A stretch of DNA of 23,598 bases. Origin: a virus. A model generated the notes under the pieces. That model had not been told where the DNA came from and did no database searches. It was given only the letters and a program-made list of their open reading frames with translations. The stretch is taken from the IMG/VR virus record IMGVR_UViG_3300009151_000398, positions 1-23,598 of that record; one strand, given 5' to 3'. The translations under genes were made by a program, and so were the position numbers. Within the stretch, counting starts at the first letter, position 1, and every line of letters begins with the position of its first letter. Shown here piece after piece: positions 12,362 to 21,406 of this stretch.

Positions 12362-15300
12362 TCAATGGCCGCCGAGCATCTGATCACGAGAGTAGTACGT
12401 GACGCCAGTTTGAATAATTGGATGTGTGGGTGTTGCAGTACTTGTACCTGTGTATATAACGGGTGTTGTATTTGTAGTTGAATTAGCTACTACAGTATTA
12501 GATGTAGCAATTACATTGTTTGTTGCAACAATGCTTCCAGTAAGAAGCTTCTGTGTATATGGTAAAGTCGTAATTTTTCCGTCAGTATTTGCAACAGTTG
12601 CTGTATTGCTTGGATTCACTTTATGTGGAATATTAATTGCAAATATCTGAGGAACAACTTCATGATTGATGATTGATGTTGTGTTTTCAGGACTTGTTGT
12701 ATCTGTAAATGATAAATCATTAAAGTTATCAGCAAAGAACCCATACTTAAAGCGGTTCAACGTAGGGCTTACTGAAGAAGGAATTGTCAAATCTTTAACG
12801 TTCTGCTCAAGACTTGTTAAAGTGACATAGAATTCTAATGCTGCAATTCTTGCCTCAAGATTCGCTATGTCTTTCATTGTGTATCCAACAGGTTGATACT
12901 GTTTTTGTTGTGATACAGTTAATGTAGGTACAATAACAGTGTGCTGCTGGACTCTAAATGTAGTTAGAGTCTCATTAGCAATGCCTTTATCTAAAATAAG
13001 AGTATAATTTGAAGATAACTGCGAAGGTACAGAGGGGTATGGCGGAACGTATAATAACGTGATAGTCATTGTATCAACAGGAGCAGGAGGCGCAACTAAA
13101 TTGTTTGCACCAGAAACACCTTGAATAGATGAAATGACGCCGTTTTTATCAATAACTACACGATCTACACGCCCCAAATAATTTTCAAGAGTTGAACTGT
13201 ATGTGCTTGCTGGGACAGGAAACCCGATCTTAGTAGTTAGCGACGCACTGTTACCAAAACGAGTATTAGCATTTAATACTGCAGGATTAATGGTTGCACC
13301 TGTAACTGTTGTAGATACAGTGGCTGTGTTTGGTACACGCGGTCTAAAATCTACATGGTCAATCAAATCACGATACACGCCATCTTTGCCAACCAATTCA
13401 GGAATTTCGTGTGTATTGACTTTCCCGCCGGTTAGTGTTGCATTGAGAGTTGCAAAAGATAATGTATCATCAACTGGGTATGAAACCCTACCTGCAAAGA
13501 ATCCTGCAGAAACATTTGTGTAATTGTCAAATGCAACTAACAGCCCCTTTGATGAAGTGAGTGCTACCGTAGATCCTGGATTAAGATTCAAGTACCCATG
13601 ATTATAGTAATCTACATTTTGATTATGATCAATGTAGAACTGGTTGGTCACATCGGTGCCTGTATTCGCAGTGGCCGCTACAACGTTAGCGGAAAGATCC
13701 AAGAACACAGCTTTCAATCTATGAATATCAGGTATACCCAAATTCCATGGGCCTGTTGTATTTGATGTGTATGCATTAACTGTAGCAGAACCTGATCCTG
13801 TTGCTGCAGCAGACATAATGACAACAGTAGAATTGACTGAGGAAACAGTTGTGCCTACTGTGATACCTGTAATATTTGCTGTTAGTGTTTCACCAGCAAC
13901 AATACCTGTGTTTGAAGAAATACTTGTAATCCACAAATTCCCACTAGCTAGTGTACCGGTGAAAGATGCTGCTTGCTGTACATTTGCAAGATTGAGTTTA
14001 ACCCAAGTGTATCGATTTGATACTTTAACTAGTGGGGTTGGAGCAACCTTTAGAATATTACACTCAACTCGAACATTGACGTTTGAAGAAAAATAACTTG
14101 CACTATTTGCTTTATTTAAAACAATAGTTAGGATTTGTCCGCTTGCATCAAGGTTTGCAAAACGGTCTGTTCTGTTATGAATAGAATAGTGTGTGTTTGC
14201 AGGATGATAGAATACAGCATTTGAGGTTGCATTAGTATTAAGTGTGTTTGAATCCACTTGGAAAGCGGTGCTATTAATAACACTTGTGATTCGTTTAATC
14301 TCACCTAATGAATTACTATATAGTTTAATATAGTCACCTGATGTTAGCACAGTCAACGGAGATACTGAAGCAGTTACAACATTGCTTGAAGCGGTAACAC
14401 CAAATGTTCCTAAGTAATTTGCAGACGCTTGAACATTCGCTAGCGGAATAACACTGATGTCATATTCTTGTGTAGCAGATAGTGTGCCGCCATTTGAATA
14501 TGGGTGATATTCATTACCGTTTGTAGTGACAGTGATGATACCCGCCGTATTTGTGCTACGTATGTCTTTATAAATGTATGTAATGGTATTTGCGTTCTTT
14601 GTTGCTGTAGCACCATGATAAAATACCATACCTGATGAATTGGTATTAACAACAGTTGCAATAGGTGTGTTTAGTGTTGGATCAATTGTTGTTTTAATAT
14701 CAGCAATACCCGTATACGCTGTACCGTTGGTTGCTGAGTAATACACACTTCGTGCATTTCTAAAATTATATCCAGGATTCATATCTACATCATAAAGATA
14801 AAGATTATAAGTTGCTGTATTGGTGCCCGGCGTACCTCCTGGCATTAACGATTTATGGCGAATTCTTGCGCGACCAATTGCATTACCTACAGGTGGTGCT
14901 GTATTACTGATTGACCAGTGGGCGTTGTTGCTCAAGTATTGCTTGGCTGTATCATAAAACGTAACTAGATCACCTACGGTGTAATCAAATACACCACCCA
15001 GCTCATTGATAGTAATATAGTTTCCATAATTCAATGCTATTGATGTATTAGATACTGTAGTTGTGTTACCTTGTGGTACAGACAATACGTAGTTTGTAAA
15101 CGTCTGTACTCGTTTTCCTGAGATATATGCATATCCTGGATCGATAGTAATCTGGAATGTATTTGCTTCTGCACTAACTGTGTTAGCAGTAATTGTTGAT
15201 ACAACAAACGGATCTATAACAAAGTCACCTGCAGTATCTTGTGTTCTCTTCGCCATCTCATCGCCAATAATACTATATGATGTCTGTTGGTTCTGAAGAT

Positions 15301-16618
15301 ATGGTTGCCCTTGTGAAAATGCAGTGATAGTGAAGAATTCAGTATTGCTTTGAGATGCTGCTGAGCTGAGTACTGTCAATGCAGGTGCAAGCAAGAGACG
15401 ATCTGCCCCGGGTGCCTGTGCATTGAATGTTCCAGCAGAATTATCAAGTAAGTTTGTGTCAATATTGCTATTGATAATCGCTTCGTTAGTATTAAATCCA
15501 ACGACTACGCCGTCTGGAGTATTAGAATACTTGCTTACAACAACTGTTTGCGGAGCAACGTATAGGAAGTATCCTTTCTGATAAATGACACCTTCTGAAA
15601 CACCAAATGCATATCCTGATCCGATGGGAGCAGATGCGGTGTTAGCAACTGTAAGCTGGCAAAGATAATTCTGAGCAGTTAATGATAGAGAAGCAACAGT
15701 CGCTGTTGAGTTTGATGTTTTGATTGTCGCATAAGGAGGAATATTATATCCATTACCTTGTGTGAGCATAATGATATTGACAATCTTACCAGAAGCATCT
15801 GTAACAGGTGTTCCTGTAGCGCCTGATCCGATAATACTCACCAACTGTGTAGATGTGACATTATTAATAAGAACTGTGTTACCTGGATTGAATGTCCAAG
15901 ATGTTGATGTTTGATTAACATTTGTTAATGCATTAGCATACGGACGTAGTTTCAATACCAAGCTGCCAGGAATTGCCGTAGCATTAACTTCTGTAACAAC
16001 TGCATTAGCTAGTGAAACAGGATCATTAAGTGTTTGTCCTGCTGTGACGCTTGCTGTGTTTGTAACAGTAACAGCAGACATGAATGTAACAACATCGGTA
16101 TTACTGAATCCTGCACCCGTACCGCCCACAGGAACATTGGTTTGGAAAATTGAATTATTTGAATCAAAAATAGTTAGAGAATCTTGGGCATTAAACGAAG
16201 TCTGCTGTCCGTTATTACCTGAGTTAATATAACGAACAAATAATGTATTAAGATCAGGTGCCTGAGACTGATATCCGCTAGAAACAGACATAATGTATGC
16301 TGTTAAATTAGCGCTGTTATTTGCATAGAGGCCTACGTAGTTATTAACTACAGTACCTAGCAGGTCTACTTGTAGATCATTAACTTTTACATAAGGATAT
16401 GTTGGGTAGTAATGAAAATTACACCCATTAATGATTGTACCTCGTGTAAAGATATTGTCACCAAATTGCTCGATTTGGTTTTGCAAAATTGTCTGAAGCT
16501 GGTTAAGCTCACGTACTTGTACTGCAACACCCGGCTTGAAGAGGATTTTATAGTAGTCATTAGACTGACTAAAATCATCATAGTACGGAGCAACACTTAG
16601 ATCTGTTTGAATAGGCAT
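12362..16618 (-). CDS. Large DUF4815-domain virion structural protein, 1418 aa
   Basis: The N-terminus is diagnostic: PYYDDFSQSNDYYKILFKPG at residues 11-30, then VQVRELNQLQTILQNQIEQF, GDNIFTRGTIING and CNFHYYPTYPYVKV. This is the DUF4815 start, usual for the large protein encoded just after gp8 in T4-like phages of aquatic bacteria. Residues about 1245-1305 carry a second conserved block, YTMKDIANLEARIAALEFYV, a short coiled coil, then LNRFKYGFFADNFNDLSF. Between them is a long Asn/Thr-rich beta region. In relatives the chain normally continues into Ig-like and A-Q-T-F modules; here it stops after a low-complexity linker ending YYSRDQMLGGH, and those modules are in the next two genes. The ribosome-binding site GAGGA overlaps the gp8 stop codon. 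It is probably a peripheral baseplate protein that anchors fibres, comparable in position to T4 gp10. Confidence 0.9.
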   Translation of the reverse strand: MPIQTDLSVAPYYDDFSQSNDYYKILFKPGVAVQVRELNQLQTILQNQIEQFGDNIFTRGTIINGCNFHYYPTYPYVKVNDLQVDLLGTVVNNYVGLYANNSANLTAYIMSVSSGYQSQAPDLNTLFVRYINSGNNGQQTSFNAQDSLTIFDSNNSIFQTNVPVGGTGAGFSNTDVVTFMSAVTVTNTASVTAGQTLNDPVSLANAVVTEVNATAIPGSLVLKLRPYANALTNVNQTSTSWTFNPGNTVLINNVTSTQLVSIIGSGATGTPVTDASGKIVNIIMLTQGNGYNIPPYATIKTSNSTATVASLSLTAQNYLCQLTVANTASAPIGSGYAFGVSEGVIYQKGYFLYVAPQTVVVSKYSNTPDGVVVGFNTNEAIINSNIDTNLLDNSAGTFNAQAPGADRLLLAPALTVLSSAASQSNTEFFTITAFSQGQPYLQNQQTSYSIIGDEMAKRTQDTAGDFVIDPFVVSTITANTVSAEANTFQITIDPGYAYISGKRVQTFTNYVLSVPQGNTTTVSNTSIALNYGNYITINELGGVFDYTVGDLVTFYDTAKQYLSNNAHWSISNTAPPVGNAIGRARIRHKSLMPGGTPGTNTATYNLYLYDVDMNPGYNFRNARSVYYSATNGTAYTGIADIKTTIDPTLNTPIATVVNTNSSGMVFYHGATATKNANTITYIYKDIRSTNTAGIITVTTNGNEYHPYSNGGTLSATQEYDISVIPLANVQASANYLGTFGVTASSNVVTASVSPLTVLTSGDYIKLYSNSLGEIKRITSVINSTAFQVDSNTLNTNATSNAVFYHPANTHYSIHNRTDRFANLDASGQILTIVLNKANSASYFSSNVNVRVECNILKVAPTPLVKVSNRYTWVKLNLANVQQAASFTGTLASGNLWITSISSNTGIVAGETLTANITGITVGTTVSSVNSTVVIMSAAATGSGSATVNAYTSNTTGPWNLGIPDIHRLKAVFLDLSANVVAATANTGTDVTNQFYIDHNQNVDYYNHGYLNLNPGSTVALTSSKGLLVAFDNYTNVSAGFFAGRVSYPVDDTLSFATLNATLTGGKVNTHEIPELVGKDGVYRDLIDHVDFRPRVPNTATVSTTVTGATINPAVLNANTRFGNSASLTTKIGFPVPASTYSSTLENYLGRVDRVVIDKNGVISSIQGVSGANNLVAPPAPVDTMTITLLYVPPYPSVPSQLSSNYTLILDKGIANETLTTFRVQQHTVIVPTLTVSQQKQYQPVGYTMKDIANLEARIAALEFYVTLTSLEQNVKDLTIPSSVSPTLNRFKYGFFADNFNDLSFTDTTSPENTTSIINHEVVPQIFAINIPHKVNPSNTATVANTDGKITTLPYTQKLLTGSIVATNNVIATSNTVVANSTTNTTPVIYTGTSTATPTHPIIQTGVTYYSRDQMLGGH

Positions 16619-16626
16619 TCGAATCC

Positions 16627-18477
16627 TCAGTATTCTAGAATAAGTTTTATAGTTTCAGACTGCGTACCTGATCTGCTAACAGCATCAAAGTTTTCAAGAT
16701 AAAGGACTTGACCGCTTTCCATAACTAAATCTGGGCTTGTGGAAGTATTTATATTAAAAATTGCACCGCTAGAAGCTCCTTGAATTGTCGAGGAGGAGTA
16801 TATAGGACCCAACTTCGAAGTTAAATAAACTTGAGTGCCTGCGCCATTGTTTGAAAAGAAAACAGCATTAGAAGTTGCAATGCTTTGTATACCCGGAGCA
16901 GGTGTAGTATTGCTTGTTCCTTGATACACAACTTCATTCGGTGTAAATGCATAAGCCCCTGTGTAACTTCCTGCATAGGAATACATTTGAACAAACGTCT
17001 CGAAGTATTTTGAAACGCCATTGTTTAGAATAGCGCTTATTTGAGCATTTGCAGCAGAAGTTTTCCCAATAATTGTTCCTACGGTACTATTTGTTGATAC
17101 CGCAAAGGATCCGTATGCATTAGTAATTTGCAAACTTCCAGCAGATGTTGCAACAACAACACCCGTAGCAGTCGTTGTTATATTGGCAGATGCATTTGCA
17201 AGGGACTGGGTGACTGTTTCACCTACTTGGAAACTACCATTCAATCCTGTTGTAGTAAAAACCACATTTGAGAATAACGGATCTTTTAAAATGCCAATTG
17301 TCTGATAATCATTCACTGCAGGGATGGTGCTGCTTTCTGTATTTGAAAACTTAACACTGAGACCTACTCGAGAAGAATACAGCTCTGCTCCCACGTTTGC
17401 TCCGTGGCCGCCTGTAGGTCCTGCGATAACACGAACGACAGCTGTGTTACTAACACCTACAGCATTAGATGCGTAAACATAAGCACCTGCATTATAGACA
17501 CCTGTACCTCTGTTCAAAACTTGAACTTGGTAGATGCTATTTGAGATACTTGAATTCACCAAGGCTCTTGCAATAGTGGTCGGCGCTGTGTCTGAACTGT
17601 TTAAAATAACAACAGCAGGATTAATATCATAGGTAGTTGTATTATCAGGAATAGAAGCAAATGCAGAATCTAAAGTAACATATGTTCCTAGAGTATTTGT
17701 CGAGTGTGAAGTGATTTTCCTGTATTGCCCTGATCCCGTGCCGCCCGTAATATACAAATAACATCCGTTATAATAGTTATTAACTGAAGATGCCGTATTT
17801 GCAAGCACACACAAAGGTTGTGTACCATTAGTGACTGAGCCTGCGTAGAATTTTCCTGAAAAGTAATTGTTATATCCTGTTCCGCCTGATTGAACTACAA
17901 TAATATCAACAGCACCCGAAACTGCATTAGCAGTTACATTAGAATCTGCGACGATAGGAATATATTGATTAGTTGAAAATTTATTGAATGTAGCAGAAGT
18001 AATCTGATACATGTACTTCCAGATATATCCATCGGAAGTCTTATAATATGTGTCGCTTGCTGAGGTATCAGCAAAGGTTGGAGGCTGAGTTGATGTGCCT
18101 CCATTATTATTAAACAAACATTTGAACACGTAGTATGTATTACTTTGATACACATACACATAAAATGCTTTATTAGAAAGTGTAGTATCTGTATCATCAT
18201 ACATTGTATATGCAGTACCGCTAGTCCATGGATACGCATATGCCATTAAAGATACGTCACTAGAAAGAATGTGCTTACCGAATAACATATTATTAAATGC
18301 ATTAAACTGGGTTGCACTAGGTGTATCTAGAAGAGGAGGAATTACGCCACCTGAAAACGGAGTAGATGTTCCAGAAAACATATAGTATAATGTATTCGCT
18401 GCTTCATTAAATGACTCAACGAACTGATTTGCCATGTGGAGTCTATAATTGTTTGGAATAAGTTGTGTTGTCGCCAT
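16627..18477 (-). CDS. 8: Baseplate wedge protein gp8, enlarged, 616 aa
   Basis: gp8 is a dimeric component of the baseplate wedge that binds gp7 and gp10 in T4. The N-terminal ~180 residues align in pattern with T4 gp8. They start with NNYRLHMANQFVESFNEAAN, and then come LYYMFSGTSTPF, a W-containing turn (AYPWTSGTAYTMYDD), YYVFKCLFNNNGG and SDGYIWKYMYQI (T4: GDGYVWEYLFEI). The C-terminus (MESGQVLYLENFDAVSRSGT, then QSETIKLILEY) matches the T4 ending GEMIYMEN...EEINILFTF. T4 gp8 has 334 residues; the extra length is a central region (about 185-580) of Asn/Ser/Thr-rich beta repeats of the type F-x-V-G-E-T-V...A-x-A-x-I. The gene starts one base after the gp7 stop. The identity is well supported by both ends and by its position. 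Confidence 0.88.
   Translation of the reverse strand: MATTQLIPNNYRLHMANQFVESFNEAANTLYYMFSGTSTPFSGGVIPPLLDTPSATQFNAFNNMLFGKHILSSDVSLMAYAYPWTSGTAYTMYDDTDTTLSNKAFYVYVYQSNTYYVFKCLFNNNGGTSTQPPTFADTSASDTYYKTSDGYIWKYMYQITSATFNKFSTNQYIPIVADSNVTANAVSGAVDIIVVQSGGTGYNNYFSGKFYAGSVTNGTQPLCVLANTASSVNNYYNGCYLYITGGTGSGQYRKITSHSTNTLGTYVTLDSAFASIPDNTTTYDINPAVVILNSSDTAPTTIARALVNSSISNSIYQVQVLNRGTGVYNAGAYVYASNAVGVSNTAVVRVIAGPTGGHGANVGAELYSSRVGLSVKFSNTESSTIPAVNDYQTIGILKDPLFSNVVFTTTGLNGSFQVGETVTQSLANASANITTTATGVVVATSAGSLQITNAYGSFAVSTNSTVGTIIGKTSAANAQISAILNNGVSKYFETFVQMYSYAGSYTGAYAFTPNEVVYQGTSNTTPAPGIQSIATSNAVFFSNNGAGTQVYLTSKLGPIYSSSTIQGASSGAIFNINTSTSPDLVMESGQVLYLENFDAVSRSGTQSETIKLILEY
16746..16753 (-). promoter_or_regulatory. 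TATAAATA octamer within the gp8 3' end
   Basis: This is an exact late-promoter core on the coding strand inside gp8, 127 nt before the DUF4815 gene. It could supply extra late transcription to that gene, but it lies in coding sequence and no other feature supports it. Confidence 0.3.
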
Positions 18478-18478
18478 C

Positions 18479-21406
18479 TTATGTGCCTATAATCGGAGCT
18501 GTATTTGAATTGCCAATCACTAGAGGTGTTGTTATTTTATACTTTTTAATAACCGCACCAAATAACTTTGTTCCTGCAACATGAGTAATTGTTTTTACCA
18601 TGTCAGCATATTTAGTTAAATCTAATGAAGACTGAACCTCATATGAAAAGCCTTGGTAATAGTTGCTGTCTTGAATGTATTTATCAGCACTTAAAAAGCC
18701 TTTTGTCGATGAATAATATCCAGGAGCATATCCTTGTTTACCCAATCCTGTTTTTGCTGTGCCGCTACGTGTTTTATCAGATGATGTAAAGGTTATCAAT
18801 TCCGCATTAACATATCCAAATCCTGAAGATTGTACAGCCAATGTTTTTACAGTGCCGGTAGAAGCAAATGTGTTAGCGTATACGTTGGCATTGTCACCTG
18901 AAAATCCAGAAATTGTATTAGCAACAACTGCAGTTACTATAGCATTTGCTCCACTCAAGGAACCTGTAATTGCATAGGTTGGTACAAAGTCCTGTACGAT
19001 TGATAATCTACGAACACTTAGAACAGTGCTGTTTGCAGCAATAATGCTTCCTAGCGCCGACAAATTAACAGGCACTGTACTAACACTTGCAAGATTTGCT
19101 GTTGTTCCAGATGATAGCCCTGTGATTTTGCTAGTTGTCACAAAGGTGCCGCTGAATGTGTTAGTAGTTAGAGTGTTACCTGAGATCAACAAGACAGAAC
19201 CTGCTGCTGACAATGAAAGAACGTTAGCCGCTGCATTTTGTGTATATGGGGCTTGTGTTATATAAAATGCTGTGGTGTTGATTACGTTATTAACAACTCG
19301 TAAATCTTTTGCACCGATATAAACATACTGCCCAACAGCAAGAGCAGCTGTTGATCCTGTTGTTGTTTTGACTAATGTTGATAATGTGTTTGCAAGGAAT
19401 AATCCTGCTGTGCCATTGCTTTGATAAACAACTTCACCGTAAGTAAACACATTAGCAGCGTATGTACCCCCATTAACGTTTGCAGTAGCAAGAGTAGATA
19501 CTCCTGAAATAGGCACAGCTTGTTGTACTGTCTCACCTACAATAAATGGTGTTACAGATGTTGCAATGTTTATAATATAATCTTGCTTTCTTTTTGGAGC
19601 AATTACAGGTTCATATATTTCAACGTATGGATTATCGTTATAATACAATCCAGGATTGGTTGTTATAATCGATTGGATTGAACCAAGATTATATACGCTA
19701 GCTCCGATTATATCAACAAGATATCCATTTGTCAAGTTTGCTGAAGGCAACTTTGGAAAGCCAAAGGTTGTTGCATTTAAAGCGATTGTTGTGTATGCTG
19801 TATTACCTGTGAATGTAACAGCGGCACCTGCAGTTGTTGTTCCTGTATAGTTTCCAGACATGATTACAGCAGTGCTGTTTACAATGTTAGTGACTATAGG
19901 TAGCGCAGGTAACCCTGCAGTTACTGTAGGATTGCTTGATGTAATAGCGCTATTGCTATTAATACCTGTTGTAGATGACATTCCGGTAATAAAAGCGTTA
20001 CCATTTGTAAATGTACCTGTTTTAGATGTTGATGTTTGTAGTGTGGATTGCCCACCTACATAATCAGTATAGGTATAGATAGTTTCTGTTGTATTCAATT
20101 GATTGATACTAAAGCTAGCACTGATACCTGTTGAGTATCCTGTGATAGTCGCATTGCCAGTTGTAGTATACAATGCTGTATGGGAATTAGTAACAGAGCC
20201 TGACAAACTTATAACACCAATATTTGTATCATAAGAAGATATATTTGCTTTCGCTCCTGAAATTGATCCTGTGATTACTTGACCTGCTGCAAAGTATGAA
20301 TTATACACATTAGAGACATTTAATATAACAGCTGTTGTATTCGAAGTAACTACCTTGACAACCGCATTTGCATTAGTATCAGCAGATGTGATTGTTTCAT
20401 TAAGAACAAAAGTTCCTGAAATTGGAGTAGCGTATAAATTTGCTGTTGTTGAAAAAGCAAATACATTAGCAGTCACATTGGCTGCATTGTTAGCAGGATT
20501 ATTGATAATAACTGTGCTGAACTTGCTAATCGGTGTTGTGTTTGTTAATAGTGTTGAGTGTACATTAGTCAAATAAAATTTTGTATTTGAAATTAATATT
20601 TGCGAGTTTGATGTATATCCCCAGCCGCCGTCATTCAAAGTAAACTTTACGATACCGCTGATGTCTTGTATAGCAGCTACACGCCCAACAGCCTGTTGTC
20701 CAGAGCCTGAGGATACAGCAACCTGATCTCCTATAGCAAACCCGTAACTTCCATCGTCTACTACGAAACTTGACAATGATCCAACTACGAAAGGCACATC
20801 AGTTAAATTGTTATCAATATATAGCGCTTCACCTGTTTGAAAATCTTTAGAAAGATTGGTGATATAGAAGACATTAATGAACTTAGATCCGATTGCTCTC
20901 GTAATGATTTTATCAACGAAAGCAGTAGCCCCCGAGTTTACACCTGTGACGATTTTGCCACTAAATTCAGGAATTCGAGGTGAGTTAGATACTTCCAAGT
21001 ATATAGGTTGAGTCCACACACCATCAGATGGTTTTAATATATCTTCTGACGGAAAGTATACAGTAATATCTTCATTGAATACTAATTGAAATAATAATTT
21101 AAGGGCACGAATATTACCTTTTGATCTATATAAATCAATGATTTTTTTAACAGTAAGTCGTTGATCTGAAAGTGTTGTAAACTGAATACCTTCAAGATAG
21201 GTATTTTTAAAGTGTATAATGAATTGGTCTAGCGTTGTATCAATATCTGAAAAACTTTGTAGGTTTCTAGCTTGATAAATTGGATTACCTTGTTGTTCCA
21301 TCCACTCATAATACGCTTCAATAAAAGCAATAAGCGTCGGCCCACTTTCATTGTAAAATGCTGGAAATTGACTCGCAATTAAATTCGAGATCGTTGTTGG
21401 TGTCAT
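18479..21406 (-). CDS. 7: Baseplate wedge protein gp7 homologue, rearranged, 975 aa
   Basis: gp7 is the wedge protein that nucleates wedge assembly in T4. Two separated blocks correspond to the C-terminal part of T4 gp7. Block one, residues 13-120, reads FPAFYNESGPTLIAFIEAYY and later DQRLTVKKIIDLYRSKGNIR, ALKLLFQLVFNEDITVYFPS; compare T4 STKGIEASYKFLFKVLYNEE. Block two, the last ~60 residues, contains YYQGFSYEVQSSLDLTKYAD, then VKTITHVAGTKLFGAVI; compare T4 YYVMKIKS...WKSDVIRFVHPVGFGFI. The ~700-residue N-terminal region of T4 gp7 is absent. Instead about 770 residues of Asn/Thr/Val-rich beta repeats (for example GSISGAKANISS and GSLSGANAIVTAV) lie between the blocks. The ATG overlaps the gp6 stop (TAATG). 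The homology to T4 gp7 is from remembered sequence; the position between gp6 and gp8 agrees. Confidence 0.82.
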   Translation of the reverse strand: MTPTTISNLIASQFPAFYNESGPTLIAFIEAYYEWMEQQGNPIYQARNLQSFSDIDTTLDQFIIHFKNTYLEGIQFTTLSDQRLTVKKIIDLYRSKGNIRALKLLFQLVFNEDITVYFPSEDILKPSDGVWTQPIYLEVSNSPRIPEFSGKIVTGVNSGATAFVDKIITRAIGSKFINVFYITNLSKDFQTGEALYIDNNLTDVPFVVGSLSSFVVDDGSYGFAIGDQVAVSSGSGQQAVGRVAAIQDISGIVKFTLNDGGWGYTSNSQILISNTKFYLTNVHSTLLTNTTPISKFSTVIINNPANNAANVTANVFAFSTTANLYATPISGTFVLNETITSADTNANAVVKVVTSNTTAVILNVSNVYNSYFAAGQVITGSISGAKANISSYDTNIGVISLSGSVTNSHTALYTTTGNATITGYSTGISASFSINQLNTTETIYTYTDYVGGQSTLQTSTSKTGTFTNGNAFITGMSSTTGINSNSAITSSNPTVTAGLPALPIVTNIVNSTAVIMSGNYTGTTTAGAAVTFTGNTAYTTIALNATTFGFPKLPSANLTNGYLVDIIGASVYNLGSIQSIITTNPGLYYNDNPYVEIYEPVIAPKRKQDYIINIATSVTPFIVGETVQQAVPISGVSTLATANVNGGTYAANVFTYGEVVYQSNGTAGLFLANTLSTLVKTTTGSTAALAVGQYVYIGAKDLRVVNNVINTTAFYITQAPYTQNAAANVLSLSAAGSVLLISGNTLTTNTFSGTFVTTSKITGLSSGTTANLASVSTVPVNLSALGSIIAANSTVLSVRRLSIVQDFVPTYAITGSLSGANAIVTAVVANTISGFSGDNANVYANTFASTGTVKTLAVQSSGFGYVNAELITFTSSDKTRSGTAKTGLGKQGYAPGYYSSTKGFLSADKYIQDSNYYQGFSYEVQSSLDLTKYADMVKTITHVAGTKLFGAVIKKYKITTPLVIGNSNTAPIIGT

